Assembly (NCBI GenBank): GCA_964035545.1
Contig: OZ037767.1
Span: 1,368,680-1,432,679 of the forward strand
DNA from: Bugula neritina
Lineage: Eukaryota; Bryozoa; Gymnolaemata; Cheilostomatida; Bugulidae
Reading direction: 5' to 3'
DNA length: 64,000 nucleotides
This document shows, in pieces, positions 14,344 through 24,000 of this stretch. The position numbers and the translations under genes were made by a program. The notes beneath the pieces are model-generated. The model was not told the DNA's origin. It ran no database searches and was given only the letters and a program-made list of their open reading frames with translations. Positions within the stretch are counted from its first letter, which is position 1. Each line of letters starts with the position of its first letter.

Positions 14344-15286
14344 CAGCAGTAGCAGTAGTAGTAGCAGTAGTAGTAGTTATAAAGTCTCTCCTCTGCACAG
14401 GGTGGTGGGCCAGCAGGGACCAACCCACAAGATGCTGTTCAAGGTGGCGGTTTACTTCAAGGACCAGAGAATAGGAGTTGGTGAAGAGAAGAGCATCCAG
14501 AAAGCCCAGTTTGAGGCAGCAAAGAATGCGTTGGACACGAATCGGAGTGAGTTTCGGATTATTACTTCACGTCATGACATTCACTCAATCTTTCAATATT
14601 TAATGCTGTTTTTTTTAATTTCCAATGTGTTATAAACATTTCAATTTTATTCCTAATTATCATTCACCATAAAGGAGGTAGTAAACTTGTACTGTATGCA
14701 CTGTGTGTGATATGGTATGAGTTGACACATTGTATGCTGATACATTGTAAGTATGTTGATACATTGTAAACATGCTGATACATTATAACTATGCTGACAC
14801 ATTGTAGGCATGTTCCCTATGCTGTTACCTGGCACTAACAAACTGATGACCAATGTTAGCTCCGCCCAGGTCAGGCAGCTCCAGCGTAAACTAGCGAGCC
14901 GTAAGAAAGACGCGCATGCACTCACACACATGGAGGTAGGTTATTGAAGCTCTCTGTCTTGTATTCTCTATCCCTTCTTTACTAGTATGTGTTCTGTGAT
15001 TGGCTGAAAGATGATTACCTCACAGATTACCTAACAGCTTATTCCCTGCAAAGGAATGTGCTTCACACTGCATTTTATCAATACGAAATTATACATTATA
15101 TTTAGGCTAAATATAGACAGTCTTGGAAAGGTGCCAGATGTTTCATTCTAGCTTAGGGCTGCAGGTTTAGCTAATCTCTACTCCATATAGTATAATATCA
15201 TAGTTCAGTCTATTGCCACATTCTTCTTGCATGCCTTTTATTGAGTTGAAAATATATCTTCTTATTTTCAGTCATACTGGAACTGA
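1..15286 (+). CDS. DROSHA: DROSHA, C-terminal 856 aa (20 exons, 5' end outside window)
   Basis: Nuclear RNase III that cuts pri-miRNA hairpins in the Microprocessor complex with DGCR8/Pasha. Exons: 9-176 (or from 1), 419-505, 816-1035, 2566-2738, 7451-7622, 8265-8367, 8537-8723, 9130-9271, 9370-9484, 9911-10010, 10353-10455, 10998-11122, 11308-11465, 12789-12894, 13214-13343, 13665-13747, 13868-13977, 14401-14546, 14808-14935, 15272-15286 (TGA). All phases agree. Seen in order: a zinc-binding start ([12 protein letters not shown]...H), the central domain (HIMPRF, TIPGM), RNase IIIa ([13 protein letters not shown] and [13 protein letters not shown]), RNase IIIb ([12 protein letters not shown] and [11 protein letters not shown]), then a dsRBD ([15 protein letters not shown]). 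The acidic catalytic residues are present in both RNase III domains. LALTHPS and NQDWND are Drosha-type rather than Dicer-type, and no PAZ domain is seen. The N-terminal arginine/serine- and proline-rich part must lie upstream. The last exon adds only four residues. Confidence 0.97.
1267..1458 (+). other. Open reading stretch inside DROSHA intron 3, unassigned
   Basis: A 63-codon open frame ends in TAA at 1456-1458 and has no start codon. It contains an acceptor-like site (ttaccag, ending at 1281) followed by a protein-like, amphipathic peptide starting [12 protein letters not shown]. It does not match the DROSHA sequence expected at this point, since exon 3 joins exon 4 cleanly without it. 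It could be a relic of an inserted element, an alternative terminal exon or chance. No function is assigned. Confidence 0.25.
1898..2110 (+). repeat. 33-bp minisatellite in DROSHA intron 3
   Basis: About six and a half copies of a unit containing gagtagatatagagtagatg followed by gttctagga. Most units are 33 bp and one is slightly longer. Because 33 is a multiple of three, the array stays open in one frame, which gives a spurious ORF. It lies wholly within an intron. Confidence 0.9.
3539..5598 (-). CDS. EF-hand protein like sarcoplasmic calcium-binding protein/calexcitin, nested antisense in DROSHA intron 4
   Basis: Exons on the minus strand: 5598-5476, 5312-5187, 4833-4705, 4412-4347, 4222-4075, 3684-3539. 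They sum to 738 nt, 245 aa plus TAG. All donors are GTAAG-like or GTAGGT and all acceptors end in AG. One EF-hand loop is near-canonical ([13 protein letters not shown]169 onward), with Asp at positions 1, 3 and 5 and Gly at 6 but no acidic residue at 12. Two other loops are degenerate: one near residues 54-65, and one in the last exon ([13 protein letters not shown]). The C-terminal YNYVFGPI resembles the FGP ending typical of this family of about 190-aa four-EF-hand cytosolic calcium buffers/sensors. The protein is longer than usual through an N-terminal extension rich in Ser, Gly and Cys. An acceptor abuts the start codon, so a 5' UTR exon probably lies upstream. Family placement is by motif only; related calcium-regulated photoprotein-like families are alternatives. 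Confidence 0.78.
5599..7450. other. Rest of DROSHA intron 4, no gene seen
   Basis: AT-rich intronic DNA upstream of the nested antisense gene. It should contain that gene's promoter and a 5' UTR exon, but I could not place them. A perfect 10-bp inverted repeat with a 9-nt loop (tttcgtcata/tatgacgaaa) lies at 6040-6068. No convincing coding exon was found on either strand. Confidence 0.5.
7619..7730 (+). repeat. 28-bp tandem repeat carrying DROSHA exon 5's donor site
   Basis: Four head-to-tail copies of a 28-bp unit that begins ctcagtatgtatacaac. The first copy contains the exon 5 end and its donor (CTC A|GTATGT, donor at 7623). The next three therefore carry the same potential 5' splice site every 28 bp. 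Since 28 is not a multiple of three, use of the second or third donor would shift the frame. Confidence 0.92.
7745..8245 (+). repeat. Minisatellite filling DROSHA intron 5
   Basis: About 14 copies of a 35-40-bp unit with the core attcctgtatcaggacagct and variable (ca)/(ta) linkers. With the 28-bp array it makes almost the whole of intron 5 tandem repeat. It stops about 20 bp before the exon 6 acceptor at 8264. Alternating gga/ggg variants suggest higher-order duplication of multi-unit blocks. Confidence 0.9.
8712..8783. repeat. Duplicated exon 7 donor plus 18-bp perfect inverted repeat
   Basis: The end of DROSHA exon 7 and its donor (ttctacttgcaagtgagtgt, from 8712) recur 27 bp downstream with one mismatch. 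The second copy is part of a perfect 18-bp inverted repeat (8734-8751 with 8766-8783) around a 14-nt loop, able to form a strong hairpin just after the true donor at 8724. Confidence 0.85.
9495..9632 (+). repeat. Short tandem repeat after DROSHA exon 9
   Basis: About nine copies of ttactacgcactgtgt-like units of 14-20 bp. The first eight bases of the unit (ttactacg) equal the last coding bases of exon 9 plus the first donor base, so the array looks seeded from the exon end. Confidence 0.85.
10053..10118 (+). repeat. 16-bp tandem repeat in DROSHA intron 10
   Basis: Four copies of gtgtagcacactgtac with minor drift in the last, inside the intron between exons 10 and 11. Confidence 0.85.
11141..11295 (+). 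repeat. 45-bp tandem repeat making up DROSHA intron 12
   Basis: Units start at 11141, 11186, 11231 and 11276 (tatactctctacacaacctc...). The fourth runs into the acceptor of exon 13. Each full unit contains cctctacag, the same nine bases that end exon 12, and so offers an acceptor-like site. Nearly all of this 185-bp intron is repeat. Confidence 0.9.
11650..12405. mobile_element. TIR element (MITE-like, about 0.75 kb) in DROSHA intron 13
   Basis: The ends are inverted copies: left cactgcatttccat, right atggaaacgcagtg. Near both ends lie further matching blocks built on tttccat and gcgcataatgcg. No transposase frame is visible, so it would be non-autonomous. I could not identify a target-site duplication and do not assign a superfamily. 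Confidence 0.72.
12425..12760 (+). repeat. 60-bp minisatellite in DROSHA intron 13
   Basis: Five to six nearly identical 60-bp units (tatgtaaacagtactgccag, then taccctgctgttactaatac, then tattagtactttagtgtaac), ending about 30 bp before the exon 14 acceptor at 12788. Confidence 0.95.
13503..13606 (+). repeat. Minisatellite in DROSHA intron 15
   Basis: About three copies of a 33-36-bp unit with ctctatccacctcttattga followed by tagaatacccct. Confidence 0.85.
13985..14378. repeat. AGT/ACT trinucleotide microsatellite in DROSHA intron 17
   Basis: About 390 bp of almost uninterrupted (agt)n with agc and act variants. It reads as long homopolymer ORFs of Val, Ser, Thr or Leu in several frames, which are artefacts. 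It ends about 20 bp before the exon 18 acceptor. Confidence 0.97.
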
Positions 15287-15585
15287 GACGACCCTGGCTA
15301 TTGGCACTGAGACGGTCGCACTATTTCTGGTGTCTGTTATTTGAATATGTGGTGACATAGCACTAGTCCTAGCTTAGAGTTTCCTGTCCTATTTATACGC
15401 TTTTATTTTACTTCCTTTGTGATACTCGCAAATATTTCGTACAAACATTTAGACTGTTCTGTCCCAACATTTGATATATGTATTTTCTCAGCATATTATT
15501 ATAGTGTCTTTACACGTCTTTACACTTATACACGCAGTGTGTGCTTAACTTTTATACAAACTCTGTCTTCAATCATGAATTACAT

Positions 15586-15591
15586 AATAAA
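15586..15591 (+). other. Probable DROSHA polyadenylation signal
   Basis: AATAAA 300 bp after the DROSHA stop codon. A second AATAAA near 15760 is an alternative. Confidence 0.45.
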
Positions 15592-15799
15592 TTGTCTTTT
15601 TTCTTAATGTAAATAGACAGTTATGTTGCCTGCCGTATAATCATTGTAGCTCGAAGTTTCAAGTTTAGGAGCTTTAATATTAGGTAAATTTAATTGTCTA
15701 TCAAATATAAGTTGATTTTATTCCTCTTGAAGTACCACCTTTTGTTGATAAGTTTTTCAATAAACTGCATTTCATTGGCCTATAAAATGACATGAAGTT

Positions 15800-18051
15800 T
15801 TCAGTTTGCATAGAAGAGATTCATTTGTACATAGTTACAGTTAATATGCAGTAGAATACAGATAAAATTATATTTTCTGTGGTTTATATGGAGACTATGA
15901 CGTAGTGGCTGTCACATCAATTTTACTTGTCAAAGGTTTTTGTGCTATTAAGCCGAGATTTTCTAGCAACCTGTGGTTTTCTTATCTGATTAATATCTCA
16001 CTGGTGAAGTTGTAATATCTTCCCTTCACTTGGATAGATGGAATATTATTAATATAAACATAATTTCAATAATGGTAATTTAAAATTGGCATGATGCTCA
16101 CAAAACCATGACATAGCTTGGTGGCATTTATACAAAGCTGCTGTTTATACCATATATGGTTTATAGGTGCTGACATGTTCTTGTAAATCAAAGACTGGTG
16201 ATGCAACAGCTATGCTCATCAGGGTATACAGCTAGTTCAATGGAAACATATATTCACATTTGTTACCCAGTATTAAATATTAAATTCTCTTTCTTGATGA
16301 CATAATGATTATGACATCTTTGACATGAGGGTATTCAGTTAATAACTAGAACCGTCCAAAGTGAAGGAAGACATTTTGCCAGGAGTTAATAACTAATCCG
16401 GGAATAAAAATGGATAAGCTATTCTTATAGGAAAAAAGCTACTCTAATACGATAGTGTTGACAGTTGTAGTTGTGTTCAATATTCAGCTTTGGAGGTTGA
16501 TCACAAAGTACACTAAAATTTCTTGGGAAGAAGGTTACAGACTTCTACAGTAGTGAGGGGATTTATCTACTCGCTGTAACTCGCAACTTCTTTTTAAAGA
16601 GTGTGTTTTAGATTATTATAATTCACAGTAGGCTTATAGGGTTGTTATCCGTACATTCGTTTATAACAATTTTTCCATTAAATTTTGATACTGTATACTA
16701 CTGTATACTAATACTAATACTGTATACTATTAGGAATGTACATATTGTATCAGACTATATTATGAACATATGTATTACATCACATATTATATGATGTACT
16801 ATGTTATTTATAAAGGCAGTTACAAACTGAGGGACTGATGCATATAGACTGTATCAACATCCTGGCCCTGGTTCCATTGGGTCAATTATGTCAGAACTGT
16901 TCTAACTGTCCAAATGCACAATTTCATCTTTATTATGAGATTTTGCAAACACTGAGTGTTTATAACTCAAAAGTAGTAATACTTGTGCTGGTTTGAAATT
17001 GCAGGGTGTATATTTTAGTACGATGTGCACTTTTTATAGACAACTAACTAACTGATGATTAATCATTTCTTTCAAACAAATCAATATTCTTTGAGACAAG
17101 GAGTGACAAACAGGGAGTGAAAGCTTTTCCAGAATAGCAACAAATTTGTTTCTCTTACTAGTAATTTTCATAGCTAATAATGTGTTACACTTAGCAGTGT
17201 TGCAATATATTTAATATCCTATTTCGAAATTATTTCAAAGAGCTTTTGTACCAACTCTTGATTTACTACTGGCTTGTTCTTCAAAGGACTAGGCTATGAC
17301 AGCATAAGTTGTAGTGATGTCATATATATGCAGCATAGTTGTGATAGAAATAAGGAAAGCAAAAAATCCATGACACCATCATACCATCATATTGCACAAG
17401 TTCAACAGCCAGTGACAGTTAGTTGCTCTTTTATCTGTGAGATAAAATATTTTGTCACCCAGTATTTGTTCAACCACTTTAATGCTTGTGTTACTGTATA
17501 ACATTTTTCTACTTTATATCAAAATCTTCAATGTATTATGTAGTACTTCCTTGTATTTTTGATCATTTAAAAATATAATGTATATTGCAGATATCTAGCT
17601 CAATTGCAAATATATATAACTTTTAGATACATTTGATATGTTAACTTCAACTTTACATATTTTGTCAAAATCTTTAGTAATAATGCCTGATTTCTATCAT
17701 TTAATCATCTTTGGTTCTTATATAAGACTTTATTACCTTTCTATTCTATTTTCACTTATATGTAGATATTACTGGGCTAGCGACGTAAAGTTGGAGTTGC
17801 GAAACCTTACACAGAATCAAACACATCTGCCCCAAATATCACTTTACATAAAATTGGCCAAAAGCAGTGAGAATTGAATAAGTTTAGTTACACATGCAGT
17901 TGATTAAAGTAAGCATATCTTATGACATGAAGTATTCTCTTCACATTGCAGCATTTAGTGAATCAAAATTAACAGTAGGGACTGGTAAATTAGACTTATA
18001 TAGATAACAAAATGTTATTATACTCCAACATATTGCATAGTACTTAGTACA
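15800..18051. other. Intergenic region between convergent DROSHA and glutamate receptor
   Basis: The two genes converge here. The region is AT-rich, with no exon chain, RNA gene or element ends that I can support. A block near 17310-17385 resembles 3930-3995 inside DROSHA intron 4 (shared pieces tgtcatatat and atgacaccat), probably a dispersed repeat. Confidence 0.5.
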
Positions 18052-21000
18052 CTATATTTGAGAGGGAGTTAAAATGATGCTAGTAGTTGTGTTCTCCTGT
18101 CGTTTGTTTGTCTGTTCACTCTGTGGCTCATCTTCTTCCTTTATAGCCTGAGTGATGCTGGGCTGCAATCACCATGACAACAAAAATCTCAAATACTTTT
18201 TTCCAGGAGTTACGCAATATTGCAACACTTAATATACTGAGTAGTTTTATAACATGAAATGCCTGAATGTGTAGTATTTTATGTTTAGAAGCTTCTTCAG
18301 CTGTTATAAACACAGAGCATGCCATTCCTGTTTATTTATAGTATCTCAAGATATATAGCTTAGAATTATGCTGTCTGTAAAGTGATATCTAAGCATTTAC
18401 TGTTATAGCATAGTTTTCTATTGCAATTAAGCTTGACATATAAACATAGTTTTATTTTAATTATATAGCAACGCACTCCTTTCAGTGAAAAATAAAGCTA
18501 TATGCTATGAATCAAAGGGAATCTTTGCTATACTTACTCTTGCACTGCTCAGAGTCATCTTCCCTTGTAAAGACATGGAATATCTATCTAAACTGTTATT
18601 AGATGCTGAAGCTGCAGGAAATGTGCCTTTAACAGAGCTTTTAAGCCAGAGTGAAAGAATCTCACATGTAGACATCTACAGCATGTGGTACATTTTTCAC
18701 TAATTGTTAAATACATACCTATTAGCATGATAATATATTCTTACGTATTAATAGTTTAGATAGTCTGTTTTCTGTATCTACACTCTTTTCATTATTAGAT
18801 TAAGGTAGCAGGTAGGTTGCGAAAGAGATTAGTTGCATCATAATATAAGATATTGCATGCACATCTAAGCAGTACAGCTTATTTTACGCTACATATAAAT
18901 TTGTAATGAATAATAAAAATGGCTAGAGGAATGTTTTGTAGTTGAAAAACTAAATGTAAACAGCTCAGTATTATATAATCTTGTCTAAAACTTACTCTGT
19001 CCTGCTTGCTCCTCTTCACTGCATAAACCAGCACTTCTATACACAGAATTACAATTGCAATGCCCAACCCTCCGATCAGAAATACAAAAATTCCACCTGC
19101 AAAAATTCAAATTGAAATTTTACAATGGTAAACAAGTGTTTATTACTTCTTCAAATGCTTAGAATTTTATTCTTTTTGAATAGGTAAATAAATTTAATGC
19201 CCAACCTAGGTTGTCCAGTTTCAGCTGCAGGTTTGTGTCATCTGCCTCTTTCTGCTGGCACTTATTGTCATTCACCTTCCACCACTTGTTGTACAACTCA
19301 AGTAAGTCTTGCTTCTCACTCAGACTCAGGATAATACTCGACAGTCTGTCTCGGTACTCATGACCTAGATCAGAAATCTTGTTGTCAATATGACAGAAAA
19401 ACTACTGAAATGAAAACATTGGGCTGTTTTATTTAAATTGAAAATTCAGCTAATTTCATTAATCAGTGAAGCTTGTGTTATAGTATTATATGCTCTTGCA
19501 GTTCTATCAATCTGCATTGCACAAGGCACACAGCTATGCTATGATTGCTAATTGTAAGACAATAATATAGTATTATCCTAATCTATGCCTGCATATCTCA
19601 TTAGAAAGCTAAACTCCAATCCTAGGCATCTAAAAACAGCTTTTTTACTTATTTTATAAAAAGACAAGTTGTCTAAAATTAGGTCAACATCAAAACAGGA
19701 AGTATATTTTGCAGTGTACATCCTGATAGATTTAATTGATTCTACGTGACATTTAAAAGAAATAGTTATATAAACTGGACAAGAAACAGGCACTGCTTCA
19801 TAGTAATTCATAGGCATGTTGATTATAGTAAAACAATACCCATTCCTACCTGTTTTAAGACCAATACCATAGCTAAGGCTGTTGATTGGTGGACCAACTT
19901 GTGTTAGTTCGCAGTTTTCATCTGTGTTTGTCTGAAAACAATGCTACTTTGTAGCTAAATTACTTTTTAAATATTATATATATATAATCATTTTCTAGCA
20001 CCTATAGATTCTAGCACTTGGCAATTTATTGCATTAATACAAAGCTTGAAATGAACTTAATCTACTCAAAGATATACAAGTATAAATATATGATGGATCT
20101 ATAAGAATAAATCATATAATGTACTACAAGGCAATGTCTAAAAACAGTATCTCCACACTGTCTAATTTCAAGTTGCATAAATTTACTTGTAGTAAATATT
20201 AAACTTTTTGGTGATGTACAAAATTGCTAGGCATTGACAACTTTCTAGTCTGTGGCAATTTATTTTAATAAAGATTCTGTATCTATTTCAACATTTGCAT
20301 AGAAATTTGTTTTGTGTTTTCAAAGATTAGTTGAACACTGAAAACATCAATAAACCCGAATTTCAAAAGAGCATAACTTCAAATTAGCTAAATACTTTTT
20401 GTAAAACACAGTCGGAATTTTTCTCCCAAACAGATGCATAAAGAGTACAGTAGTGGAGGGAAACTTACATTATACTGGATATAAGGAGACTCCATAAGGA
20501 ACGCATAGTTCCCGTCCCTCACTCTAGCTATTCCCTCGTTGGTGTCACTGCTAAAGGCATCTGGAGATGTGCTGATTCTCTCCCACATGCGTTGGTAGAG
20601 AGGAATTTTGGAGTTTTCAAAAAAGCTGCATGTGTTTCCATTTTTCTAGAATTATTTTTATAATCAAATAGTAATAAATTGTCATGCAAATGAATTTACA
20701 TGCAGTATTGAGTTAAACTACTAAATTACGTATAATTTAATGGGAAATTATATATTATGCTATATTCTAATGAATGTGAAAAAAGCATTTTATTTTTAAG
20801 TTTGAACAAACCTACAACTTTAATCAAAATAGTATAATATAATATATGTATATGTATATGTATAGTATTTAAACAATACTATACATATACATATATTATA
20901 TTATATTATTGGTGATGTAGCAGGCAGGAATACAATAAAATGAAAAAATAGTTGATACTTACCTTAAATAATTTACTTAACTTACTTTGCACCCGTAAGT

Positions 21001-24000
21001 CACTTCTGTCTGTGCCTCCAACTCTTCAGCACTTTTGAAAGTGTCTGACAGCGTGGTGATGGTGAGAAACGCTGCCAAGTTGGCCGTGTAAGACGATATG
21101 ATGATGAGAGTGAACAGCCACCAGGCTATGGCTATGATTCTGGTAGATGGAGCTTTGGGCATGATGTCACATCCTGAAATATAGCATGGGGTTATCTTTC
21201 CTATGCTTGAGATATAGCATAGGGTTATGTTTCCTCTACTTGAGATATAGTAAGGAGTTATCTTTTCTACAGAGTTACGAATGATGATTTATCTCTAGCT
21301 ACAACTATGCTACTTCAACTTTAGCGTTTATAGCAACCTATAATATAATGCTGTATTATTTTTGAATGATATTTGTAAGCTTGCTTGAACTAGTAACTCA
21401 TTAGATATATCCATACCTTGCTGCATGATAGATCCTACAGAAAACCAAAAGGCATTGGATAAATTGAACTGATTTTCTAAGAATCCATAATTCTCTTGGC
21501 ATGGGAATGGGTTTTCCCATTCAGTTGGGGAAAACCGTGAAAATATGTACATCCCGAAACTCACCACCACCACAGATGCTGCAAAATATAGTAAATCGCA
21601 ATAAAGTATAACTAATTTTATGGTTTTTATTTCAGTCTTGAATTGAACAATTTATTAAAACATACATGCAAACATTCTAAATTTCAGATTATGAGTATTT
21701 ATATTAGCAGTTGTCTTACCAATTATGGTCCCCCAGACGGTTAAACTGATTGGTTCCATAAATGTTAGCAGGTGAGGGGGTGCTTTCTCCGGCACTTTGT
21801 AGAGAATGGCTATTCCGAAAGTCATGAATGGCTTCGTAAAGTCAATAGACTGCTCTCTCTCATAGTTTATGGTGAGGGGGGCCGCAGCCAAGTCCGCAGT
21901 CTATATAGTTATACAGACACGTATATATACTCATATTATATATTATACATCATATATTATATATAACATCAGGATAGTATATTACACACTTACCCCTTCT
22001 ACAATCTCTTTCACCATCCCATTCCATTCCTGTGTCTCTTCGTTAAAAGAACCATACTCATTATCCGCTACTATTCTGAACTCGTATGACAGATCTTACA
22101 TGAAATATACAGATGAAAATGTATAAGACTAACTAATTGCAATTTCTAGCTTACAGCAACCTTGATTTAATATGTTATGAATACTATAGTAGAAACATTT
22201 ACTTATAAGTACTGTATATCTACATAATATATTTGATTAGTTCTGAAACCTTGTCTCAGGTTTAAATCCCATTGGAAGCTGCTGGTGCCAAGAAGAATAT
22301 TATTCAAATTCCTTATGTCTCACTTTATGACCTACGACTCATGTGATGAATGTAATTTAATGTTTATGAATCTTTAGAAAATAAAAACATAGCCTACAAA
22401 TACAAAGATAGCAGTTTGCCTGCAGTTCGCCTAATTCTAATTTCTGTTAAAATTAAAATCACAGATTAACTGATTACACACCTATCTGTAGTAGGGCTGC
22501 TTCATCTACAATCTTGTTCATCAGATCCACGATGTATCCTTCATATTGGTTATTCCCCACTAGTCTGTCTCCCTGGTGATTCTCTTTCAACATGAAGAAT
22601 GGATCTATCTGTGAATAGAATAGCTCTTACTTTAGATTAGCATGTAGTTCAATTTACTTACTTTCACATACAAGCAAGTTCATCTGTTACTGGTAAGTAT
22701 ATAGTACGTATAATCTGCTAATATATATTATCTGCATACTAGTATCAGCATACTGCTATCAGCTTTTTACATATTCGAACTTGATGTCTTCACATACATT
22801 ACCATGATCTCTATACTTACTTTAATTGTAGTGACTATTAAAGGTCTACTAGTAGAAGAGTAAGTGGCATTCTGTAAGGGGATTTGAGGGTAAGTGGACA
22901 GAGCAACGGCTCCAGAGGTATTGGGTAAAGGCGGAGTATAGTTCCCTATGTTAGTTGCCTCCCCACCTGGCTGTAACTTCATAATGTATAGCGTGTAGTT
23001 CTGTCTTTGCCCGTGGCTATCAAACTCTATCAGACCAGTCATCCCGTCGTATTCCACTGTCTGAATAATATATGTAGGTTTTAGGGCTACCGTTTTATAG
23101 ATACCGGGCTATCATAAGAAGGTTTGAAAACTTGATTGAAGTTTAAAATGAATTGCATAGTTATTTCATATTTATAATTTATAAACTTTTGATTCCTTCC
23201 TAATAATCAGCTATTAATATAGTTTGAGCATTGATAATTTAAACTTTAAATAGTTGGTGCTAAATGTTTTTATGTAGAAAAAAAAACAAAACAATAAGTT
23301 TTGAAATTTTTCCCAATTAGATTTACATTCAAATAAAGATCTGGGCAAACAGTTTACCTCTTTGAGTTTCTGCCCGAGCAAACGGCCATTCTTCCAGACA
23401 CTGTTGTTGGCTGAACAGTCCAAGGCTGTAGTGGAGAACCCGGAGTATTCTTCTAAGGAAGTGTTGATAGCCTTTGCCAGTATGGCTATAGAGTCAACTA
23501 TCAGGGCATTGTGGGTCTAAAGTAATCATGTTATATTATACTTATATAGTATAGCATATCATAACATATTATGTTATGCATACGTTACAATATATTATGT
23601 AATATGTAGCTGTTATAATATATTGTAACTAAATATACTTCCATAAGTTGATAATAATGATAATGGTAATACATGCAAATATATCATGAGAAATTGATTT
23701 GAAATATATTTATTATAATTAGCTGATTAGGAATTTATTAATTCAACACACTGTAATACAAATTCAATCTCTTTCTCAATCACTTCTCTGCATACCAACC
23801 GTAAAATAATGTTTTGGGATATTTGGCCCAGTGCCATATAGCTTGTGGTAATGCTCATAATTCATCACTGTGGATGAGGGTGGTACAGAGCCTGCGTTGA
23901 CAATCTGAGCCCAAGTGATGGTAGCCCCACCATACGAGTAGTGCTCCATATCCAGTGCGTGCAGGTCCTGTGTAACAGTGAATAACACAACCATATGATA

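Noticed and set aside
13946-14474. Poly-Val/Thr/Leu proteins
   Set aside because: Products of an AGT/ACT microsatellite inside a DROSHA intron.
1-15286. Dicer as an alternative identity for the RNase III gene
   Set aside because: No PAZ or helicase-type sequence, and the CKCS start, NQDWND and spacing of the two RNase III domains fit Drosha.
18485-18703. 72-aa ORF in the glutamate receptor's last intron
   Set aside because: Sense-opposite to the receptor, no splice context and no recognisable domain; treated as chance.
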